Notes: generated by a model from the sequence alone, not told the origin. A stretch of 64,000 nucleotides of DNA from B69-G16 sp964501905 (GCA_964501905.1 CAZCTW010000010.1:18515-82514), one strand, 5' to 3'. Counted from the first letter of the stretch, positions 42,026-50,792 are shown. Numbers and translations are program-made.

Positions 42026-43702
42026 ATGGTTAAGAAAAGAATATTGATAACGGCAGCATTACCTTATGCCAACGGAGAATTACACATAGGACACCTTAAA
42101 AGTACTTATCTTCCGGCCGACATATACACGAGGTATCATAAGCTTAAGGGAAATGATGCGGTTTTCGTCTGCGGTTCTGACCAGCACGGAACTCCTATCG
42201 AGATAGCTGCACGCGAGGCAGGCGTCGATATCGAGAAATATATCGATTATTGGATGAAAGATCACGTAGAAGACTTCAAACGAATGAATATAGAATTTGA
42301 CATATTCTATAAAACTCACAGCCCCGAAAACGCCGAAAACACCAAACATTTCTTAATAAAACTCAGAGAGAATGGATACTTGTATAAGAAAAAAGTCCTC
42401 CAATTATACTGTCCAAACGATAAAATGTACTTGGCAGATAGGTATGTTAAAGGAGAATGTCCATTCTGCGGCGCGCCTGATCAGTACGGAGATCACTGTG
42501 AAGTCTGTGGTTCTACTTATGAAGCTTGGCAGTTAAAGAACCCAAAGTGTGCTATTTGTGGAAGCGAGCCCGAGGTGAGGGAAGAAGAGCATTACCTGTT
42601 TAAGTTGAGTGCTTTCGCTGAAAAATTGAGAGAGTGGATTGAGAATAACGAGAGGTTCCAGAAATCGGTGGTCAATTACCTATTGAACTGGCTGAAGAAA
42701 CTGAGGGATTGGGATATAACAAGGGAGAACTATTGGGGCATAGAAATGCCTTTCGAGGATGCCGCTGGCAAATACGTGTACGTATGGTTTGACGCGCCCA
42801 TAGGCTATATCTCAGCGACCGTCAAGTGGGCTAAAGAGAAAGGTAAAAATTGGGAAGATTACTGGAAAAACCCTGAATGTGAAATTATACACTTTATAGG
42901 CAAGGATATCATATATCACCATTATCTCTTTTGGCCCGCTATGCTCATGGGCGTAGACGAAAACTTCAATCTCCCCTCTGCCATACCTACGAGGGGCTTC
43001 CTTCTCCTGGAAGGAAAGAAATTCTCGAAGAGCAGGAAGTGGTATATATCAATTAAGAAAGCCGTTGAAATGTTCGAACCTGACTATCTAAGGTTTTATT
43101 TGACTTTGTTAACTCCGCATAGTCTAGAAGATACGGATTTCAAACTAGATGATTTTAGGAATATCGTGAATAGCGGCTTAAGCGATACTATAGGCAACTT
43201 TGTTCACAGAGTACTGACCTTTACCGTCAGGTTCTTTAATTCTGAAATACCTGAGCCTGGAAACTTCACCTCCTTAGACGAGAGCATATGTGAAAAGATG
43301 AAGAAAGCTCCGAAGATCGTAGGAGAGCTCATAGAAGATTTTAAACTTAAAGCAGGTCTTGAGGAAATTATAGGCTTAGCCCGCGAGGCGAACAAATACT
43401 TAAACCTTAAAGAGCCTTGGAAACGCGTAAAGGATAATAGGGTAGATGCAGCGACCACTATTTACATCTCTGCGAATATAGCTGCTTCTCTTTCTGTACT
43501 ACTCTATCCCTATACGCCTAAAATAGCTGAACGAATAAGGAGAACTCTTAACTTATCTAAGCAGTTAAGCTGGGACGCCGCCGGCACCTTTATACTCTCT
43601 CCAGGACATAAAATCGGGAAAGTAGAGATTGTAGCGCCGAGAATACCTGAGGAGCTCGTGGACAAGCTTAAGGAAGAACTAGGGCTTAAAGGCGGCTCTT
43701 AA
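42026..43702 (+). CDS. metG: Methionyl-tRNA synthetase
   Basis: About 558 aa class I synthetase. The HIGH motif lies in PYANGELHIGHLKSTYL and the KMSKS variant is EGKKFSKSRKWY. The zinc insertion has two knuckles (CPNDKMYLADRYVKGECPFC; CEVCG and CAICGSEP). The C-terminal EMAP/dimerisation domain is absent, so a separate beta subunit may exist elsewhere. Start ATG 42026 follows GGGAGGTG; the upstream frame to 41984 lacks a site. The end overlaps the convergent methylthiotransferase gene by 24 nt. Confidence 0.94.
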   Translation: MVKKRILITAALPYANGELHIGHLKSTYLPADIYTRYHKLKGNDAVFVCGSDQHGTPIEIAAREAGVDIEKYIDYWMKDHVEDFKRMNIEFDIFYKTHSPENAENTKHFLIKLRENGYLYKKKVLQLYCPNDKMYLADRYVKGECPFCGAPDQYGDHCEVCGSTYEAWQLKNPKCAICGSEPEVREEEHYLFKLSAFAEKLREWIENNERFQKSVVNYLLNWLKKLRDWDITRENYWGIEMPFEDAAGKYVYVWFDAPIGYISATVKWAKEKGKNWEDYWKNPECEIIHFIGKDIIYHHYLFWPAMLMGVDENFNLPSAIPTRGFLLLEGKKFSKSRKWYISIKKAVEMFEPDYLRFYLTLLTPHSLEDTDFKLDDFRNIVNSGLSDTIGNFVHRVLTFTVRFFNSEIPEPGNFTSLDESICEKMKKAPKIVGELIEDFKLKAGLEEIIGLAREANKYLNLKEPWKRVKDNRVDAATTIYISANIAASLSVLLYPYTPKIAERIRRTLNLSKQLSWDAAGTFILSPGHKIGKVEIVAPRIPEELVDKLKEELGLKGGS

Positions 43703-44962
43703 GTAGATTGGAGTAGCCGATTCTATTCTAAACGTTCTAATAACACCTATCTCTATTTTTTCTCCTCTAGACACGAGTACTGGCTTATAGTTGAGCGTAC
43801 GTCCTAGGAAACAAGAATCGCGGCCTAGGGAGTTTATCAAGACTTTCTCAAGTCTACCTACATGTCTTAAATTTCTTTCATGGGCTATTTTGGCTGCTAT
43901 TTCTGAGAGTATTTTAGATCTTTTCTTTTTCACAGGCTCAGGGACCTGTTTCATAGTAGCTGCCACCGTAAAAGGTCTAATTGTATATCTAGCTATATGG
44001 GTTTTATCAGGCCTAATGCTCTTCAATGCCTCTACAGTTTCTTCGAAATCCTCTTCGCTTTCTCCAGGAAAGCCAACGATGATATCAGTCGTTATGTTTA
44101 TGTCGGGCATGGCTCTCCGTGCTTTCCCGGCTATGTCCAAGTACTCTTCCACCGAATACTTCCTATTCATTAATTTTAAAACCTTATTACTACCTGACTG
44201 CAAGGGCAGGTGTAGGTACTTATAGACCCGCTCATCCTTCATCAATTCCAATAATTCGTCGATAAATCTCGCGGTAAGACTAGGCTCTAACATGCCTATC
44301 CTAATCAAATACTCGCCTTCAACCTTCCTTAATATCTTGTCTATAAGTTCGGGCAATGTAACTCCCATGTCAAGCCCGTAGCATATCACATCTTGACCTG
44401 TAAGGTATATTTCTTTAGCCCCTTTCCCTACAGCTTCAGCTATTTTTTCGACTATTAAGTCTGGAGGATAACTATGGAGCTTTCCTCTAGCTATAGGCTC
44501 TATACAGAAAGCACAATTGCCTAAACAACCGCTCTGGATGGGCACCACATAGCGTACTCCCTCCTTGTAGGAGGGAAGTACGCTCCTCCCCCATTTATAC
44601 GACCTGACAAATATCTTCCTCTCCTTTGAGATAATAACACTCCAGAGCTCATCTAAATATCCGGGCTCTATTAAACTCGCCGAAGGAGCTATGCGGGAAA
44701 TAGTAGCAGGTCTAACGTTGACCAGACAACCGGTAACGACTAGTTTTATTCCTCTAGCTTTACAGAACTCAGCAAGTTCTCTAATCCTTGACAACATTTT
44801 ACGCTCGGTATCCCCTCTCACCGCACAGGTATGTATTACTACCACGTCGGCGTTCACAATATTATCGACTACTACTCCCTTATTTTTCTCAATGATAGTC
44901 TTAGCTATCTCGCCCTCCCCCTTGCTTAACCAACACCCATACGTCTCTACGTACACTCTCAC
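43679..44962 (-). CDS. Radical SAM tRNA methylthiotransferase (CDKAL1/e-MtaB-like)
   Basis: 427 aa. The N-terminal UPF0004 domain (VYVETYGCWLSKGEGEI, VIHTCAVRGDTERKML, LVVTGCLV) holds one cluster's three cysteines; the radical SAM motif is SGCLGNCAFCIEP (CxxxCxxC). A TRAM-like C-terminus follows (ERNLRHVGRLEKVLINSLG to ESATPIYL). The archaeal members convert t6A to ms2t6A at tRNA position 37. The tRNA-Arg gene lies just upstream on the same strand, about 60 nt away. Confidence 0.9.
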   Translation of the reverse strand: MRVYVETYGCWLSKGEGEIAKTIIEKNKGVVVDNIVNADVVVIHTCAVRGDTERKMLSRIRELAEFCKARGIKLVVTGCLVNVRPATISRIAPSASLIEPGYLDELWSVIISKERKIFVRSYKWGRSVLPSYKEGVRYVVPIQSGCLGNCAFCIEPIARGKLHSYPPDLIVEKIAEAVGKGAKEIYLTGQDVICYGLDMGVTLPELIDKILRKVEGEYLIRIGMLEPSLTARFIDELLELMKDERVYKYLHLPLQSGSNKVLKLMNRKYSVEEYLDIAGKARRAMPDINITTDIIVGFPGESEEDFEETVEALKSIRPDKTHIARYTIRPFTVAATMKQVPEPVKKKRSKILSEIAAKIAHERNLRHVGRLEKVLINSLGRDSCFLGRTLNYKPVLVSRGEKIEIGVIRTFRIESATPIYLRAAFKP

Positions 44963-45021
44963 GCTCTCACCATTGATTTTTACTCACCTATTAACTTTCC
45001 CTAAATATTGATAAAGCGGAT

Positions 45022-45054
<33 letters not shown>

Positions 45055-45064
45055 CTCCGAAGGC

Positions 45065-45094
45065 TTACGGCTCCTCTCTAGAACTTAAAGGAGA
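45065..45094 (-). other. 30-nt BHB intron of tRNA-Arg at position 29/30
   Basis: Canonical full BHB: outer helix AAGG/CCTT, central helix GCGG/CCGT, bulges CG^T and AA^G cut after base 2, inner helix CTCC/GGAG. The 4-bp helices on both sides make it a strict hBHBh' motif. Confidence 0.9.
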
Positions 45095-45119
45095 CGCCGC
45101 CCTTCCTGGCTGGGCTACG

Positions 45120-45132
45120 TTGGGGGTTTCCT
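45120..45132 (-). other. 13-nt BHB-like intron of tRNA-Arg at position 5/6
   Basis: Central helix GGGG/CCCC (including the base before G1), bulges CC^A and AA^C each cut after base 2, inner loop GGAAAC. The outer helix is weak (C-G, A-T). Excision gives a fully paired 7-bp acceptor stem. Confidence 0.78.
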
Positions 45133-45248
45133 GGCCCCGTTTCTTTCGGACCCGTGATTCTATGTCGTTATTCGGTTTTTAAGATTTTTGGTTATGAAAC
45201 CAGGGATTGCGAGTTGTGTTCTGGGAAAGAAAAAATATAAGTTCAATC

Positions 45249-45926
45249 TTACTTTAGCAACGGCTTTACGAGATCCATTATAGCGCTATACCAGTCCTTA
45301 GCTTTTACTACGCCAGAGGCTAGGAGGACTCCGACCGTGCCCAGTTTTATAGCAGCTTCAACGTCGTCTCCTGTGGTTATCCCTGCTCCGCATAAAACTT
45401 TTACTTTAGGATTGATTTTTTCCACGAGCTTGACTGAGTTTAGGACTACTTCCGGCTTAGCCTTAGAGACCGGTATTCCTGTTCCTATAAGCTCAGGCGG
45501 TTCTATAGCGACTATATCGGGTGAGAGAGCCGCCATAGCGGCTGTGACCTCCGGGGTATTCGTACACACTACGGTTATTAAGCCGAGCTTCTTAGCCTTT
45601 TTTACCAGAAAATCTACTTGGTCAGCTCTTATTCTTCGCTCTGAGTGATTGAGTAGAGTGCCTATGGCGCCGGCGTCTTTTATAGCCTCTAGAGTAACGT
45701 GGCCTGTGGCGGAGCCTGGCTCTACGGCATCGGCGTGTTGGGAAAAAACGGGGATTTCTACTTCTTGAGCTACCACTGCTAAATCAGTCAACTGCGGCGC
45801 TACGCCTATAGTTACGCCTGTTTCTTTCCATACTTTCTCAGCTACCTTCGCTAGCTCTATGGATTTTTTGCCGCTGGATTGTCGGTAGGCTTTAAAGTTT
45901 ATTAAAATTAGAGGGTATTTGATCAT
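45249..45926 (-). CDS. tpiA: Triosephosphate isomerase (short archaeal type)
   Basis: 225 aa TIM barrel, the tetrameric short form of archaea. Catalytic and binding features are the lysine in LINFKAYR, the histidine in FSQHADAVEPGSATGHV, the glutamate in VAIEPPELIGTGIPVSKAKP (loop 6), and the phosphate loop LCGAGITTGDDVEAA. Converts DHAP and GAP in central carbon metabolism. It lies upstream of tRNA-Arg on the same strand with its own gap of 110 nt. Confidence 0.95.
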   Translation of the reverse strand: MIKYPLILINFKAYRQSSGKKSIELAKVAEKVWKETGVTIGVAPQLTDLAVVAQEVEIPVFSQHADAVEPGSATGHVTLEAIKDAGAIGTLLNHSERRIRADQVDFLVKKAKKLGLITVVCTNTPEVTAAMAALSPDIVAIEPPELIGTGIPVSKAKPEVVLNSVKLVEKINPKVKVLCGAGITTGDDVEAAIKLGTVGVLLASGVVKAKDWYSAIMDLVKPLLK

Positions 45927-46033
45927 AGTTCCACCGCGTGATGAGAGAATGCCCCTCTTTAATAAACTTTTAGGAGAAAAACGGCTTCGAGGAAATACAT
46001 ATTTGTGTAGCTCTCATAAGTAAAGGAGAGGAT

Positions 46034-47140
46034 ATGTGGATACTTGTCCGGCCAGACGCATTAAATGTTTGGGGTGATCCTGAAGTAAAGAGAAGACTCA
46101 GCCATTACTATGCAGTGATGAAAAACTATAGGCCAGCAAAGTACTTAGTCGTTAAAAAAGTAGATGCCGAGGAAGATCCGGCTAATTTTGAGACAAAAGA
46201 GCTTTGGAGATTGCATAGAAAATTATCCGAGTTATTTAAGTCGATTTACTCTAAAATCGTTGAGGGAAAAGAGGAATTAGACGAAATGCCCGAGCCGGAG
46301 CATAGCTTTCTAGATGTAAAGATAGAGTTAGTTAGGAGAATGATATCGAAGTGTTGTTTATGCGAGTGGAGATGTGGGGTTAACAGGTTAAAGGGGGAGA
46401 AAGGAGTCTGTAGGCTTGACTCTAACGCGCGTGTAGCGTCAGCATTTCTCCACATAGGTGAAGAAGCCCCCCTAGTTCCCTCTGGCACCATTTTCTTCAC
46501 TAGCTGTAGTTTTAAATGTGTTTTTTGCCAGAACTGGGATATTTCGACAAAACCCGATAATGGCCGCCTCGTCTCACCCAAAGAGCTAGCGGTTATAGCT
46601 GAGGGTCTACGGGCGAGAGGAGCTAGGAACGTAAACTACGTAGGAGGAAATCCTGACCAGCAACTATACACTATTATTAGATCTCTAAAGTACATGACGA
46701 CAAACGTCCCCCTGCTCTGGAACAGCAACATGTACTTAACGGTCGAATCTATGGAGATTTTAAAAGATATTATCGATATCTGGCTACCCGACTTTAAGTA
46801 TGGAAATGACGAGTGCGCACTTAGACTGTCCAAAGTTAAGAACTATTTTAAAATAGTAGCTCGAAACCACAAAATAGCATGTGAATCAGGTGACATGATC
46901 ATAAGGCACCTGGTATTACCCAACCATGTAGATTGCTGTACAAAGCCCGTTCTAGAATGGATAGCTAAGAACTGCCCTAACGCTCTAGTAAATATCATGG
47001 ACCAGTACCGCCCTGAACACCTAGTTTTAAAGTATCCCGATAGGTACAAGGATATAGCCCGCCGGCTAACCCTAGAAGAGATTAAAAAAGCTTACGAAAT
47101 AGCCGACAAGTTAAAAATAGTATACAAGCCAATTTCATAA
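46034..47140 (+). CDS. PflX-like radical SAM protein (COG1313)
   Basis: 368 aa. Two cysteine sets are seen: an N-terminal CCLCEWRCGVNRLKGEKGVC segment characteristic of the COG1313/PFL-activating-like group, and the radical SAM motif SCSFKCVFCQNWDIST. The barrel continues VNYVGGNPDQQLYTIIRSL, LWNSNMYLTVE and IIRHLVLPNHVD. No glycyl-radical enzyme is encoded nearby, so a true activase role is unsupported; the family may act on other substrates. Own start ATG 46034 with GGAGAGG upstream. Cytoplasmic. Confidence 0.85.
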   Translation: MWILVRPDALNVWGDPEVKRRLSHYYAVMKNYRPAKYLVVKKVDAEEDPANFETKELWRLHRKLSELFKSIYSKIVEGKEELDEMPEPEHSFLDVKIELVRRMISKCCLCEWRCGVNRLKGEKGVCRLDSNARVASAFLHIGEEAPLVPSGTIFFTSCSFKCVFCQNWDISTKPDNGRLVSPKELAVIAEGLRARGARNVNYVGGNPDQQLYTIIRSLKYMTTNVPLLWNSNMYLTVESMEILKDIIDIWLPDFKYGNDECALRLSKVKNYFKIVARNHKIACESGDMIIRHLVLPNHVDCCTKPVLEWIAKNCPNALVNIMDQYRPEHLVLKYPDRYKDIARRLTLEEIKKAYEIADKLKIVYKPIS

Positions 47141-47184
47141 CGTTAACTTAATAACAGCACTTAGACATTCTACGAGGGATCGTC

Positions 47185-48243
47185 ATGAAAGTCTTCTGCA
47201 CTGGTATAAGCGGGAGCGGGCGAACAGAGTATATTAGGACTTTCGTCAAGTGGAGCGAAGAGAATCATTCAAAGTCGATAAAGCTAATTAACGTCGGCGA
47301 CCGCATGTTCGAAATTGCCAAAAAGCTCGGGCAGAATATTAAAGAGGAAAAAATACTGGATCTTTCGGAGCTAACGCTTAAATGGCTTAGGGCAGTGGTT
47401 TTTGAACAGATAATCGGTGAAGTTGAGAAGGAGCCCGGCGTATACATAGTAAGTACTCATGCCAGTTTTCGGTGGCGGAGATACTTGCTTCCTGCTTTTG
47501 ACTTCTTTTACCTCAATAGGCTTTCGCCTGACCTCTTTATCACTGTAATAGATAGCATTGTTGACATAAAAAGGAGACTGGAGGAGACTGGCCAGTGGAG
47601 GGGGAGGTTGACTTTACGCGATATAATTACGTGGCAGGACGAAGAAGTGTTTATAACGAAGATACTAGCCGAATATCAGCGTAAACCCTTTTATATCATC
47701 CCTAGAAAACAACCCCCTTCCACGTTGTATAATATAATGTTTAATAAAAAGATGGAAAAAGTCTACTTAAGCTATCCAATGACTCACGTAGAGGATTATG
47801 AGAGCTACGTAAGGAGAGTGAACGAGTTTAAGGAAAAGCTATCTAAGTTTTTTGTAGTGTTTGATCCAGGATATATAGATGACTACGAGCTCCTGGTGGA
47901 AGCTTATAAAGCCATCAGCGAGAAGAGGAAGACCGTAGAGATAGACGGTTGGGAGATACCTCTTAAAGAAGTTTTAGAAGTTGAAAAGGATTTGAGGGAT
48001 CAAACAGTCCGGAGAGATTTCATGTTGATAGACCAGAGCGACGCGGTAGTTGTCTATTATACATTGCCAACTTTATCCCCCGGCGTCCTATCCGAGGTGA
48101 TATACTCCTTCACTAATAACAAGGATGTGTACATAATATTCACTCCTTCGAGCAGAATAAGCCCATTCTTTGAGTACTTTTCGACTAAGATCTTCTTCGA
48201 CGAAGACAGGTTTTTCGACTTCATAAGCGATAAGGAATGCTAG
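47185..48243 (+). CDS. P-loop kinase-like domain fused to nucleoside 2-deoxyribosyltransferase-like domain
   Basis: 352 aa. The N-terminal half has a P-loop, GISGSGRT (residues 7-14), in which the usual Walker A lysine is arginine; LINVGDRMFEIAKKLG and VYIVSTHASFRWR follow the adenylate-kinase-like order. From about residue 190 a second Rossmann-like domain appears: KVYLSYPMTHVEDYESYVRR, VVFDPGYIDD and MLIDQSDAVVVYYTLPTLSPGVLSEVIYSF, resembling deoxyribosyltransferase/TIR-type nucleotide-handling folds. The joint role may be nucleotide salvage or sensing. It overlaps the ABCE1 gene stop by 4 nt. Confidence 0.65.
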   Translation: MKVFCTGISGSGRTEYIRTFVKWSEENHSKSIKLINVGDRMFEIAKKLGQNIKEEKILDLSELTLKWLRAVVFEQIIGEVEKEPGVYIVSTHASFRWRRYLLPAFDFFYLNRLSPDLFITVIDSIVDIKRRLEETGQWRGRLTLRDIITWQDEEVFITKILAEYQRKPFYIIPRKQPPSTLYNIMFNKKMEKVYLSYPMTHVEDYESYVRRVNEFKEKLSKFFVVFDPGYIDDYELLVEAYKAISEKRKTVEIDGWEIPLKEVLEVEKDLRDQTVRRDFMLIDQSDAVVVYYTLPTLSPGVLSEVIYSFTNNKDVYIIFTPSSRISPFFEYFSTKIFFDEDRFFDFISDKEC

Positions 48244-50051
48244 CTCTCTTCAAGCTCCCCAGGAGAAGGTATGTAATAGTACTCGTTTATCTCACGCTGA
48301 TACCTGTCGAGCCATGAACCCTCCTTGTTTATCCTTGGTCTCCTAGTATCGGGATCCCTCCTAAAGGTAACCCCTATTTCTCTCAGGAAAGTATTCATTC
48401 CCTTCCTTAAGCCCTGAGGAGGAAATGCATGCCCCGCTTTACCAGGAGTGCCCGAGAAAACCATTATACTCATCGAGAGAAAATCTTGAGCTATAATATC
48501 GTGCTCTACCACAAACGTCGCCGCTTGCCTCTCCTCAGTCACCCTTCTGATTATTTTTGCAACGCTGAATCGTTGTTCTACGTCTAAATACGCCATAGGT
48601 TCGTCAAGAAGGTACACATCAGCTTCTTTGCTAAGGGCTACGGCTATAAGCGCTCTCTGTAACTCTCCGCCACTCATCTCCGAGAACTCTCTATCGAGAA
48701 GAGACTCTAGACTTAAAGGCCTTATTATCTCAGCTTTCAGATAGGGATCTTCCGGGTCTTTGTTCGTCTCTTCAATGAAAAAGCTCCTCAAAGTGCCTTT
48801 ATACTTCATTTCCGATAAGAATTGAGGTTTATAGCTAACAGATAACGGCCTACTCGCCTGGACATACCCCTCTTCTGGCTGCAAGATTCCCGCGATTATC
48901 TTTACGAAGGTGGTTTTACCTATTCCGTTAGGGCCAAGTATACCCACGACTTCTCCTGCGTGAACTTCCCCAGGTTCAACCTCTAGCGTAAAACCGTTAA
49001 ACTTTTTGACTAAATAAGACCAGGAAATTAGCGTAGTCTCCGGTCTCCATTCGGTAGGCGCAGGTCTTAAGTGGAAAATTATCGGTTCACCGCGAATACG
49101 TATGTTCTCCTCTCTAAGGAAACCCTTGAGATAGGTGTTTATCCCGGCTCTCACTCCTCTCGGTAAGCTAACTATTCCGTAAACTCCTGGTTCTCCATAG
49201 ATGATATGAATTAGGTCGGATGTATAGTCGAGCACGGCTAAGTCATGCTCAACTATTACCACATACTTCTCCTCACTAGCCAAGCTTCTTATAAGTTTGG
49301 CAACTCTAAGCCTTTCTTTAACATCTAAATAACTGGCTGGCTCGTCGATGAGGTATATGTCGGCATCTCTAAGCGCCATCGCGGCAATCGCTACCTTCTG
49401 AAGCTCGCCTCCGCTTAATTGGTTCATCTTCCTGCTCCAAATTTTCTCTAAATTTAGCTCTTTCTTTATTTTTTCAACACGCCCGCGTTCATCTATTCTC
49501 TCTAAAATCTCGCCAACAACTCCCTTTACATACCTGGGTATTTTATCTATGGACTGGATTTTATGAACCGCCCTGAGCTTCCCCTGCGAAAGCCTTTCAA
49601 AGTAAGGTTGAAGCTCCGATCCTCTAAAAAATCTGATTATAGTTTTCCAGTCTGGTTTTTTCTCGTAATCTCCTAAGTTAGGGAGAAACTCGCCCGCTAG
49701 AATTTTAAGCGCCGTGCTTTTTCCAACGCCATTTTGCCCTATAATTCCCACGACCATACCCTGTTTAGGTATAGGGAGTCTATAGAGCTTAAATGAATTA
49801 GGTCCATACCTGTACACCAAGTCTTCTTCGAGCTCTTCCGGGAGATTGACGATTTTTATAGCTTTATATGGACATTTTTTAACACATATTCCGCATCCCG
49901 TACATAGGTTTTCCTCGATTACTACCTTGTTCGATTCTTCATCCACCCAGATAGTTTTAGTCCCCGTCCTGTTCAGGGGGCATAACCTAACGCATTCGTG
50001 GTTACATTTTCTCGGCTTACATAGTGCGGCGTCAATTACCGCGATTCTCAT
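48240..50051 (-). CDS. rli1: ABCE1/Rli1 ribosome-recycling ATPase
   Basis: About 603 aa. The N-terminal iron-sulfur domain has two clusters of cysteines (LCKPRKCNHECVRLCP and LCTGCGICVKKCP). NBD1 has GQNGVGKST and NQLSGGELQKV; NBD2 has GPNGIGKTT and EMSGGELQRAL, with hinge regions between. It splits 70S/80S-like ribosomes after termination together with Pelota or aRF1, the latter encoded at 33 kb. Start ATG 50051 follows AGGTG. It is downstream of the zinc-ribbon and Glu/Trp peptide genes in one transcription direction. Confidence 0.96.
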   Translation of the reverse strand: MRIAVIDAALCKPRKCNHECVRLCPLNRTGTKTIWVDEESNKVVIEENLCTGCGICVKKCPYKAIKIVNLPEELEEDLVYRYGPNSFKLYRLPIPKQGMVVGIIGQNGVGKSTALKILAGEFLPNLGDYEKKPDWKTIIRFFRGSELQPYFERLSQGKLRAVHKIQSIDKIPRYVKGVVGEILERIDERGRVEKIKKELNLEKIWSRKMNQLSGGELQKVAIAAMALRDADIYLIDEPASYLDVKERLRVAKLIRSLASEEKYVVIVEHDLAVLDYTSDLIHIIYGEPGVYGIVSLPRGVRAGINTYLKGFLREENIRIRGEPIIFHLRPAPTEWRPETTLISWSYLVKKFNGFTLEVEPGEVHAGEVVGILGPNGIGKTTFVKIIAGILQPEEGYVQASRPLSVSYKPQFLSEMKYKGTLRSFFIEETNKDPEDPYLKAEIIRPLSLESLLDREFSEMSGGELQRALIAVALSKEADVYLLDEPMAYLDVEQRFSVAKIIRRVTEERQAATFVVEHDIIAQDFLSMSIMVFSGTPGKAGHAFPPQGLRKGMNTFLREIGVTFRRDPDTRRPRINKEGSWLDRYQREINEYYYIPSPGELEES

Positions 50052-50098
50052 ATTTAACACCTAGTTGAAATAAAGAGAGCCTGGAAAAGAAAGGCAGG

Positions 50099-50386
50099 CT
50101 ATACTTCTTCCTGTTCTATTTCTTCTTGCTCCATAGTTTCTAATAAAACTTCATAATACTCCTGTAGTAATTCTTTATGAGCTGTTATCTTCTCCTTATC
50201 CCTGGTAGTGGGCTCCATCACCAAGATTTTGATTTTTTTATCTTCCTTTACTTTATGCCGGCTCTTGTACCCTTTATCTGATTTTAATTCTTTAGAGTAT
50301 CTACACTTGTTGCACAAGAGCACTATTTTTCCATTTTCTCTTTTAGGTACCAGCATAGTACCACACTTAGGACAGAACTCTACCAT
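50099..50386 (-). CDS. Single-ribbon RpoM/TFS-like zinc protein
   Basis: 95 aa. The N-terminal MVEFCPKCGTMLVPKRENG and LLCNKCRYS form the N-terminal zinc ribbon of TFS/RpoM. The C-terminal ribbon (with the TFS catalytic DE loop) is missing; instead there is a charged helix ending METMEQEEIEQEEV-like residues. Thus it cannot act as a transcript-cleavage factor in the usual manner. The ATG follows AGAGGT and lies 12 nt after the Glu/Trp micropeptide; ABCE1 starts 47 nt downstream. Confidence 0.72.
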   Translation of the reverse strand: MVEFCPKCGTMLVPKRENGKIVLLCNKCRYSKELKSDKGYKSRHKVKEDKKIKILVMEPTTRDKEKITAHKELLQEYYEVLLETMEQEEIEQEEV

Positions 50387-50398
50387 TTCTATAGACCT

Positions 50399-50488
50399 CT
50401 ACCATTCCTCTTCTTCTTCTTCCCATTCCTCTTCTTCTTCCCATTCCTCTTCTTCAAATTCCTCCCATTCTTCCTCTTCAAAAGCCAT
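50399..50488 (-). CDS. Glu/Trp repeat micropeptide (29 aa)
   Basis: A small open frame begins MAF and then consists solely of glutamate runs separated by aromatic residues: E4-W, E2-F, E4-W, E5-W, E6-W, stop. It has an AGGTG ribosome binding site 8 nt before the ATG (near 50495-50499) and lies 12 nt upstream of the zinc-ribbon gene in the same direction. The DNA is a purine tract with repeated GAAGAAGAGGAATGG units, so slippage is a likely origin. No family is known to me. Expression is unproven, but position and start signals support it. Confidence 0.6.
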   Translation of the reverse strand: MAFEEEEWEEFEEEEWEEEEEWEEEEEEW

Positions 50489-50603
50489 AGAGGACACCTG
50501 GCGATTAATGAAGCATGATCGCATCTATTTATCCTTTGCGGTTACTTAAGCCGAGCAAAAATCGGCGAAAAATCTACAATGAGATTTCTTGAAGTTTGAG
50601 GGA

Positions 50604-50634
50604 CTTTCAACTAGCCTTTTGTGGAAATAGAAAC
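50604..50634 (-). repeat. Single CRISPR-repeat-like sequence
   Basis: 31 nt that on the minus strand begins GTTTCTATTTCC and ends GCTAGTTGAAAG, the terminal pattern of many archaeal CRISPR repeats. No second copy is seen in the window, so it is at best an orphan repeat or relic next to transposon debris. Confidence 0.3.
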
Positions 50635-50792
50635 AACGCTCCTCGTGCGGGGTTGGGCTTGCCCTATCAGCCTTAACCTCCAGTAGTTCATTGTTTCATT
50701 GACCTCATTCCGGGCAGAGGCTCCATCATCCCTGTCACTCCTTCGCCCAACCTCTAGCGGGGAGCGAAAACCGCCAGCTCATCCTCCCGTCG
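50635..50792 (-). mobile_element. Probable right end / omegaRNA region of the TnpB element
   Basis: GC-rich, structured stretch immediately after the tnpB remnant on the minus strand, containing several short hairpins (for example GGGCAAGCCC near 50651-50660, GGTTTTCGCTCC block near 50760-50770). IS605-family elements end in such a hairpin-rich right end that also encodes the guide RNA scaffold. The boundary is not determined. Confidence 0.35.

Noticed and set aside
50399..50500. Purine repeat treated as simple-sequence DNA only
   Set aside because: A start codon, AGGTG site, stop codon and tight spacing to the next gene are all in place, so a coding reading was kept with moderate confidence.
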